Below, one piece after another: positions 32,281-37,431 of a stretch of 37,431 nucleotides of DNA. Each line of letters opens with the position of its first letter. Within the stretch, counting starts at the first letter, position 1. The position numbers and the translations under genes were made by a program. Under the pieces are notes generated by a model. The model did not search any database and was not told where the DNA came from. It worked only from the letters and a program-made list of their open reading frames with translations. Origin of the DNA: Acidimicrobiaceae bacterium. GTDB lineage: Bacteria; Actinomycetota; Acidimicrobiia; Acidimicrobiales; RAAP-2. The stretch spans positions 1 to 37,431 of the forward strand of contig CANGPX010000008.1 of NCBI GenBank assembly GCA_947456095.1. The letters run 5' to 3'.

Positions 32281-32633
32281 ACTGCTCTCGCGGAAATCGA
32301 GGCTAGAAGTCGCTGGGCATTGGCCAGCATTGCTGCATCGCCAGAGATGCGCACCTGGCCCCGAGCAATAGCTTGCGCTGGGCTGGTGACCCCTTCATCG
32401 AGATCACTCAAGGCAGTTGCAACCGTGACGGTGACGTCTGCTTGAGAGACGTCATTGTCGAGGCTCAGCATCACCCCGCCTTCAGTGAAGGTAATCGTTC
32501 GACCTCGAGTGCTTGAGGGCGCGGTGACTTCAGCGATCTGCTGAGAAGACGAACCGCCGAGGAGTTGGACCAATAGGTCCTTCTCCTCGGCGGTCAAGTT
32601 CTCTGCTGCAGTGTTAAATGCAGAAGCGTCCAT
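32277..32633 (-). CDS. 118-residue protein, possible SCP2-like fold
   Basis: A small acidic soluble protein with no signal peptide. After a helical start (NLTAEEKDLLVQLLGG) it has alternating strands (TITFTEGGVMLSLDNDVSQADVTVTVATALSDL) followed by GQVRISGDAAMLANAQRLLASI. The last part, a GQVRISGD turn before a C-terminal helix, resembles sterol-carrier/SCP2-type domains, which bind lipids or acyl-CoA. This is a weak fold-level resemblance. ATG 32633 follows the sdhB stop by 5 bases, and the stop overlaps the phosphorylase start, so it is inside the operon. Confidence 0.6.
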   Translation of the reverse strand: MDASAFNTAAENLTAEEKDLLVQLLGGSSSQQIAEVTAPSSTRGRTITFTEGGVMLSLDNDVSQADVTVTVATALSDLDEGVTSPAQAIARGQVRISGDAAMLANAQRLLASISARAV

Positions 32634-32638
32634 CTCAA

Positions 32639-33415
32639 CTACGGCCGGTCGGCTGCAGCCTCATCAGCGGTTCGCTTTTTGCGACCGGTGATCTTGCGGC
32701 CAAGCCACGCAACTGGGTCGTAGTGCGCATCAACCGCACGCTCTTTGAGCGGGATGATGGCGTTGTCGGTGATCTTGATGTGCTCAGGGCACACCTCGGT
32801 GCAGCACTTGGTGATGTTGCAAAGACCAAGTCCCATCTTCTCGCGAACAAGTTCACGACGGTCATTCGTGTCAAGCGGGTGCATCTCTAGCTCGGCGTAA
32901 CGAATGAAGAAGCGAGGTCCGGCGTAGTTCACCTTGTTCTCTTCGTGGTCACGGATGACGTGGCAGACGTTCTGGCACATGAAGCACTCAATGCACTTGC
33001 GGAACTCTTGTCCTCGCTCGACATCGATTTGCTGCATGCGGTATCCACCTTCTGGCATGGGTGGAGGATTAAACGCTGGAACGCGCTTGGCCATCTCGTA
33101 GTTGAACGAGACATCGGTGACAAGGTCACGGATGATCGGGAACGTGCGCATGGGGGTGATGGTGACGGGGCCCTGTGGGAGCTGATCCATCCGGGTCATG
33201 CACATGAGCCGTGGCATACCGTTGATCTCAGCCGAGCATGAACCGCATTTTCCCGCCTTGCAGTTCCAGCGACAGGCAAGGTCTGGAATCTGGGTTGCTT
33301 GGAGGCGATGAATGACGTCAAGCACGACTTCATTCTCTTGGGACTCAATCGTGTAGTCGACGAGCTCGCCGCCGTTTTCGTCACCACGCCAAATACGCAT
33401 TGTTAGGTCAGTCAT
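32639..33415 (-). CDS. sdhB: succinate dehydrogenase iron-sulfur subunit
   Basis: The 258-residue product carries the three clusters that pass electrons from FAD to quinone. The plant-ferredoxin [2Fe-2S] site uses C52, C57, C60 and C72 (CKAGKCGSC...C). The [4Fe-4S] and [3Fe-4S] ligands come from CIECFMCQNVC (141-151) and CNITKCCTEVCPE (199 on). The KRTADEAAADRP-type tail is variable. The ATG follows directly on the sdhA stop (TAA then ATG), so translation is coupled. Length and motifs match Rv0247c-type Sdh1 subunits. Confidence 0.95.
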   Translation of the reverse strand: MTDLTMRIWRGDENGGELVDYTIESQENEVVLDVIHRLQATQIPDLACRWNCKAGKCGSCSAEINGMPRLMCMTRMDQLPQGPVTITPMRTFPIIRDLVTDVSFNYEMAKRVPAFNPPPMPEGGYRMQQIDVERGQEFRKCIECFMCQNVCHVIRDHEENKVNYAGPRFFIRYAELEMHPLDTNDRRELVREKMGLGLCNITKCCTEVCPEHIKITDNAIIPLKERAVDAHYDPVAWLGRKITGRKKRTADEAAADRP

Positions 33416-35233
33416 TTACTTTGCCTCCTCAAACAAGACCTTCAGGTCATCTGGCATCTCGAGTATGGGCTGTGGGTCAACCTTGACGGGTGCGTTCATG
33501 CCGCCACCGTTTTCTTGGCTGAGCACCATGTTGACCTTGCCAAATGCTGCATCTGGCTTCGGGAAGTCCTCACGTGTGTGTCCGCCACGGCTTTCTTTAC
33601 GAGCTTGTGCACCAAGTGCGGCACAGGTCGAAACCGTGAGCATGGCAGGCAAATCGGTCGCCAAGTTCCACGCTGGGTTGTAGACCCGGGTGTTGCCCTT
33701 GACAATGACGTTGTTGGCGCGCTCTTTCAGCTCTTCGAGTTTGACCACTGCTTCGTCAAGCTCTGAGCCGGTCCGGATGATCCCGACATTGGACTGCATG
33801 AGCTCTTGGAGATCACGCTGGATGTCGTAAGGGTTTTCGCCCTCTTCACGGCTGAACGGCACGAGCGACTCATTAATAATGGCTTGCACCTGTGCCGCGT
33901 CCAAGGTGATGTCTCCCGAGCGGCCTTCGATGTAGTCAGCAGCGCCCATTCCGGCACGACGACCAAACACAATGAGGTCAGACAGCGAGTTGCCACCAAG
34001 GCGGTTCGAGCCGTGCATTCCACCGGCGACTTCACCAGCAGCAAACAGGCCTGGAATCGCCGTTGCCGTCGTGTCAGCGTCGACGCGCACGCCACCCATG
34101 ATGTAGTGACAGGTCGGGCCAACTTCCATTGCCGTCGTCGTGATGTCGACACCGGCAAGTTCCATGAACTGGTGATACATCGACGGCAAGCGACGACGAA
34201 TGAATTCGGCACTGCGACGTGAGGCAATGTCCAAGAACACGCCACCATGAGGGCTGCCCCGGCCGGCTTTCACTTCAGTGTTGATGGCGCGGGCGACTTC
34301 GTCGCGTGGCAGCAGTTCTGGGGGTCGGCGACCAGCGGTGTGATCGTCGTACCACTTGTCGGCTTCTTCTTCTGATGAAGCTGTTTCGGCCTTGAACATG
34401 TCGGCGATGTAATCGAACATGAAGCGCTTCTGTTCGCTGTTGCGAAGCACACCACCGTCTCCACGGACACCTTCGGTAACCAAGATTCCACGAACGGAAA
34501 GTGGCCACACCATGCCGGTTGGGTGGAATTGGATGCATTCCATGTCGATCAAGTCAGCACCGGCCCACATGGCCATTGCGTGGCCGTCGCCGGTGCCTTC
34601 CCAAGAGTTTGAGGTGTACTTCCAGGACTTGCCAACACCACCGGTGGCCAAAATGACGGACTTGGCCGAGAAGGTGATGAATTCACCGGTTGGGCGCCAG
34701 TAGCCAACGGCACCCGAGATCGCACCTTGGTCGTCACGCAGCAGGCGCAGGACCTTGCATTCCATGAACACGTCGATGTCCATCGACACGGCCTTTTGCT
34801 GCAGCGTGCGGATGAGCTCCAAGCCGGTGCGGTCGCCAACGTGGGCGAGACGGGCGTAGCGGTGGCCACCAAAGTCACGTTGGGTGATTTTGCCGTCCTT
34901 GGTGCGATCAAAGAGCGCACCCCATTGCTCGAGCTCGAGCACGCGGTCAGGAGATTCCTGGGCGTGCAGTTGCGCCATTCGCCAGTTGTTGAGCATCTTC
35001 CCGCCACGCATGGTGTCGCGGAAGTGCACTTGCCAGTTGTCTTCTTCGTAGACGTTGCCCATTGCTGCAGCCACGCCACCTTCGGCCATGACCGTGTGGG
35101 CCTTGCCGAGGAGGGACTTGCAGATGATCGCCACGTTGAGGCCGCGCTGCTTGGCTTCAATGGCGGCCCGAAGGCCGGCGCCACCGGCGCCGATGATGAT
35201 TACGTCGTAGGAGTGGTGTTCGTAGTCAGCCAT
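33416..35233 (-). CDS. sdhA: succinate dehydrogenase flavoprotein subunit
   Basis: The 605-residue product oxidises succinate to fumarate. The FAD dinucleotide fold is IIGAGGAGLRAA (13-24). H46 in KAHTVMAEGG is the expected covalent FAD attachment site. Substrate-site segments are FHPTGM, RGSPHGGVFLDI, CHYIMGGVRVD and GSNRLGGNSLSDLIVFGRRAG. It ends before the long C-terminal extension seen in some homologues and is close to other Sdh1 flavoproteins. ATG 35233 has an AAGGA site about 12 bases upstream. It lies 27 bases after sdhC. Confidence 0.96.
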   Translation of the reverse strand: MADYEHHSYDVIIIGAGGAGLRAAIEAKQRGLNVAIICKSLLGKAHTVMAEGGVAAAMGNVYEEDNWQVHFRDTMRGGKMLNNWRMAQLHAQESPDRVLELEQWGALFDRTKDGKITQRDFGGHRYARLAHVGDRTGLELIRTLQQKAVSMDIDVFMECKVLRLLRDDQGAISGAVGYWRPTGEFITFSAKSVILATGGVGKSWKYTSNSWEGTGDGHAMAMWAGADLIDMECIQFHPTGMVWPLSVRGILVTEGVRGDGGVLRNSEQKRFMFDYIADMFKAETASSEEEADKWYDDHTAGRRPPELLPRDEVARAINTEVKAGRGSPHGGVFLDIASRRSAEFIRRRLPSMYHQFMELAGVDITTTAMEVGPTCHYIMGGVRVDADTTATAIPGLFAAGEVAGGMHGSNRLGGNSLSDLIVFGRRAGMGAADYIEGRSGDITLDAAQVQAIINESLVPFSREEGENPYDIQRDLQELMQSNVGIIRTGSELDEAVVKLEELKERANNVIVKGNTRVYNPAWNLATDLPAMLTVSTCAALGAQARKESRGGHTREDFPKPDAAFGKVNMVLSQENGGGMNAPVKVDPQPILEMPDDLKVLFEEAK

Positions 35234-35260
35234 GTCGTTCAGGTTCCTTGGTCGGTCGAA

Positions 35261-36076
35261 CTAGAAGATCTTGAGGTCAGTGATGGTGCCGCTGGCAACG
35301 AGACGCACGTAGACGTCAGTCAAAGCCACAACGACGAGGCTCATCCAAGCAAACTGCATGTGCTTGGCGTTGAGTGGCGTCACGAACTTCCAGAGTTTGT
35401 GACGAATTGGGTGTTGTGAGAAGTTGCGAACTTGTCCACCGCACATGTGGCGGCAAGCGTGGCAACTCAGTGAGTAGAGCCACAGCAGCGATGCATTAAG
35501 GCAGAGCACCAAGGTGCCAATGCTCATGTGCACGCCGCCACCAGGCCAGATAAAGGCTTGGACGGCATCGACGGTCAACAACACGTTGAACACGAGGCCG
35601 AAGTAGAAGAAGTAGCGGTGGATGTTTTGGATGATGAGCGGAGCCTTCGTCTCACCGGTGTACTTCGTGTGGGCGTCTTGAACCGCACAAGCAACTGGCG
35701 AGCGCCAGAAGGACCGGTAGTAGGCCTTGCGGTAGTAGTAACACGTCATCCGAAACCCGAGCGGGAACACCAAGATGATCAGCGCAGGGGAGAACTTCCA
35801 CCAGTCAAGGAAGGGGCTGCTCGTCACATTGTTGGTTTGGCAAATGTGGCCAAAGCATGGTGAGTAGAACGGCGAGAGCAAATTGTGCGCTTCGTAGAAG
35901 AAGTTGCTCGTACCAAGAAATGCCGCCCACGTGGCGTACACCACGAATGCAGAAAGCACGACCACCGTCGTGAGTGGCAACTTCCACCACTTGTCGGTGC
36001 GGAGCGTTGGGACGTCTGGTCCACCCCGTCGTCCACCGAGCTTGACCTCGGTGATAGTTACGTCGTCGACAGCCAC
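35261..36076 (-). CDS. sdhC: succinate dehydrogenase cytochrome b/membrane anchor subunit (Sdh1 type, five helices)
   Basis: A single 271-residue anchor instead of separate SdhC and SdhD, with hydrophobic helices at about 34-54, 95-115, 152-176, 184-205 and 240-262. Length and layout match the mycobacterial Sdh1 anchor (Rv0249c). Cys/His clusters stand out: C74, H77, C79 (CFGHIC) and C205, H206, C208, H210, C212 (CHACRHMC). A membrane-embedded Rieske-type cluster has been described for mycobacterial Sdh1, so these may be ligands (inference). GTG 36076 is chosen because AGGAGG lies 8 bases upstream; the open frame runs to 36232, but that part reads as noncoding. It is the first gene of the sdh operon. 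Confidence 0.9.
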   Translation of the reverse strand: MAVDDVTITEVKLGGRRGGPDVPTLRTDKWWKLPLTTVVVLSAFVVYATWAAFLGTSNFFYEAHNLLSPFYSPCFGHICQTNNVTSSPFLDWWKFSPALIILVFPLGFRMTCYYYRKAYYRSFWRSPVACAVQDAHTKYTGETKAPLIIQNIHRYFFYFGLVFNVLLTVDAVQAFIWPGGGVHMSIGTLVLCLNASLLWLYSLSCHACRHMCGGQVRNFSQHPIRHKLWKFVTPLNAKHMQFAWMSLVVVALTDVYVRLVASGTITDLKIF

Positions 36077-36235
36077 TTGGTGTTCCTCCTCAGTTGACCA
36101 CTGTTGGTCTCGGATCCAACTGCAAATCTCAGCCAATCTAACGCTCGCTGAAGATACTTCACGCACAAAGTCGTGCAGATGAACATCCTTGCGGTCAGCG
36201 TCACCTCGGTGCAACTGCGGATCTAGAGTCAAACT
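36077..36235. promoter_or_regulatory. divergent regulatory region between sdhC and the Mg-chelatase-like gene
   Basis: The 159 bases contain the AGGAGG site of sdhC and both promoters. On the minus strand TAGATT near 36135-36140 is a possible sdh -10 box, without a good -35. That would give an sdhC leader of about 50 bases, in contrast to the leaderless plus-strand gene. Confidence 0.35.
36224..36229 (+). promoter_or_regulatory. -10 box (TAGAGT) for leaderless Mg-chelatase-like gene
   Basis: TAGAGT is followed by exactly six bases and ATG 36236, with no ribosome site. It follows the same pattern as icd and the 8485 gene. Confidence 0.55.
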
Positions 36236-37431
36236 ATGCCGACCGCATCTGCTGCTTCGACCTCGACCCGTCCAACTCCACCAGCGTCGCTTCCAACGAC
36301 ACTCGGTGTCCTCATGGCTTCTGGCTGGAAATCAAAGACCGTGGCCCAAGAGCTTCGGGCGAATGCCACTGCCAAGATTGCCAGTGGTGAGGCGATCGTG
36401 ACCGGGGTGATGGGTTATGACCAATCCGTGATCCCGCAGCTTGAGACAGCGATCTTGGCTGGTCATGACATCATCTTGTTGGGTGAGCGTGGGCAGGCAA
36501 AGACTCGGCTGATTCGCTCAATGGTGGACCTCCTCGATGAGTGGATCCCAGTGATTTCGGGCAGCGAGATCAACGACGACCCAGCCAACCCAGTGTCTCG
36601 TTACGCGCTCAACCTCATTGCTGAGCACGGCGACGAAACACCCATCTCGTGGCTCCACCGCGAAGACCGCTACGGCGAGAAGTTGGCCACCCCGGACACT
36701 TCCATTGCCGACCTCATTGGTGAGGTTGACCCCATCAAAGTGGCTGAAGGCCGCTACCTCTCAGACGAGTTGACCGTGCACTACGGCATGGTTCCTCGCG
36801 TGAACCGTGGAATTTTCGCCATCAACGAGTTGCCCGACTTGGCTGAGCGAATTCAAGTTGGTTTGTTGAATGTGCTTGAAGAACGAGATATCCAAATTCG
36901 TGGACATCGCATTCGCTTGCCTCTTGACATTGTGCTCGTGGCCTCAGCCAACCCTGAGGACTACACCAACCGTGGTCGCATTATCACGCCGCTCAAGGAC
37001 CGCTTCGGTGCCCAGATCCGCACGCACTACCCACGCGAAGTCTCACTTGAAGTTGCCATTATTCGTCAAGAGGTCAACCTCGACCGCACGAACTACGACA
37101 TCCGCATCCCAGCATTTATGGAAGAGATCGTGGCTGAGTTCTCGCAACTCGCTCGTCGGTCAACGGCGATCAACCAGCGCTCCGGTGTCTCAGTGCGACT
37201 GACCGTTGCCAACTTCGAGTCCGTTGTAGCAAATGCCATTCGACGCAGTTTGCGCACTGGTGATCACGTTGTCGTGCCTCGGATCTCTGATCTGGCTGCA
37301 ATGGTGCCCTCAACCCAGGGCAAGATCGAAATCGAAGCCCTCGAAGATGGTCGGGAAGATGAGTTGGTTGCCCAGCTTGCAGCTATGGCGACCTTGCAGG
37401 TGTTCCGTCGACGGGTGGTGCTCGAAGAAGC
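36236..37431 (+). CDS. magnesium-chelatase subunit I-like AAA+ ATPase (3' end outside window)
   Basis: 398 codons are present and the frame is open at the window end. Walker A is GERGQAKT (83-90), in ILLGERGQAKTRLIRSMVDLL. Walker B with its sensor region is GIFAINELPDLAERIQVGLLNVLEERDIQIRG, and the sensor asparagine lies in LVASANPEDYTNRGRIITPLKDRFG, a standard ChlI/MoxR-clade AAA+ core. The family resembles Rv0958, annotated as Mg chelatase although no bacteriochlorophyll genes are present. Such ATPases usually work with a von Willebrand A-domain partner, often encoded next to them; the next gene would lie beyond this window. The start could also be an internal ATG at MASGWKSK, but the leaderless promoter supports 36236. 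Confidence 0.88.
   Translation, partial: MPTASAASTSTRPTPPASLPTTLGVLMASGWKSKTVAQELRANATAKIASGEAIVTGVMGYDQSVIPQLETAILAGHDIILLGERGQAKTRLIRSMVDLLDEWIPVISGSEINDDPANPVSRYALNLIAEHGDETPISWLHREDRYGEKLATPDTSIADLIGEVDPIKVAEGRYLSDELTVHYGMVPRVNRGIFAINELPDLAERIQVGLLNVLEERDIQIRGHRIRLPLDIVLVASANPEDYTNRGRIITPLKDRFGAQIRTHYPREVSLEVAIIRQEVNLDRTNYDIRIPAFMEEIVAEFSQLARRSTAINQRSGVSVRLTVANFESVVANAIRRSLRTGDHVVVPRISDLAAMVPSTQGKIEIEALEDGREDELVAQLAAMATLQVFRRRVVLEE

Noticed and set aside
34727..35419. Plus-strand open frame of 230 codons opposite sdhA
   Set aside because: sdhA is certain on the other strand; this is a shadow frame with no ribosome site.
36077..36232. N-terminal extension of the sdhC frame
   Set aside because: GTG 36076 has an ideal AGGAGG site, and the extension would run to four bases before the divergent start at 36236, covering the promoter region.
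1..37431. Search for tRNA, rRNA, insertion-sequence ends and phage genes
   Set aside because: All intergenic gaps are short, and none shows a cloverleaf, transposase remnants or integrase. Nothing could be supported.

Overview
This window is a continuous, gene-dense chromosomal segment of roughly 57% GC by eye. It most likely comes from an aquatic or soil actinobacterium. The actinobacterial signs are a UbiA-DprE1-DprE2 set for polyprenyl-phospho-arabinose, a single-polypeptide five-helix SdhC like the mycobacterial Sdh1 complex, an Rv0958-like Mg-chelatase-type ATPase, and many start codons placed 6-7 nt after a -10 box (leaderless genes). The class Acidimicrobiia is a reasonable guess but is inference only. 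I see no rRNA, tRNA, CRISPR array, transposase, integrase or phage gene. No stretch over 300 bases lacks a gene.

Layout. 1-1610: the tail of an unidentified gene, then guaA. 1615-5999 (minus): a heterodimeric ABC exporter pair followed by an exported beta-propeller-like protein. 6115-9687 (plus): a PcrA/UvrD helicase, then a membrane-anchored phosphodiester-glycosidase-like protein. 9684-12727 (minus): the ubiA-dprE1-dprE2 operon. 12811-15354: a stand-alone B12-binding mutase subunit, then sucC-sucD, which suits methylmalonyl-CoA to succinyl-CoA to succinate. 15403-19653: purN, purH, folD, a PMI-type cupin and metF, a compact purine and one-carbon folate block; its last three genes overlap by their stop and start codons. 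19729-27573: one 7.8-kb gene for a giant secreted protein with three fibronectin-III-like domains and about 32 pentapeptide-repeat modules. 27626-29881: icd and mdh. 29882-31459: two divergent genes of unknown function and a possible very small ORF. 31516-36076 (minus): sdhC-sdhA-sdhB, then an unidentified 118-residue protein and a nucleoside phosphorylase. 36236-end: an Mg-chelatase-like AAA+ ATPase, cut by the window edge.

Together the housekeeping genes give much of the oxidative TCA cycle (icd, sucCD, sdhCAB, mdh) plus purine and folate C1 metabolism. The accessory content is envelope-related: the ABC exporter, arabinan precursor synthesis, the anchored glycosidase-like protein and the giant repeat protein.

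The most unusual items are: the giant modular pentapeptide protein; a repeated TANNNT-6/7-start leaderless promoter layout at seven genes; a 14-bp hairpin that buries the purN ribosome-binding site and start codon and is crossed by a tiny leader ORF beginning at the sucD stop; a DprE1 with alanine at the residue corresponding to the benzothiazinone-target cysteine; and an ABC pair whose two ATPase domains have decayed in complementary motifs. All calls come from reading the sequence; no database search was run.
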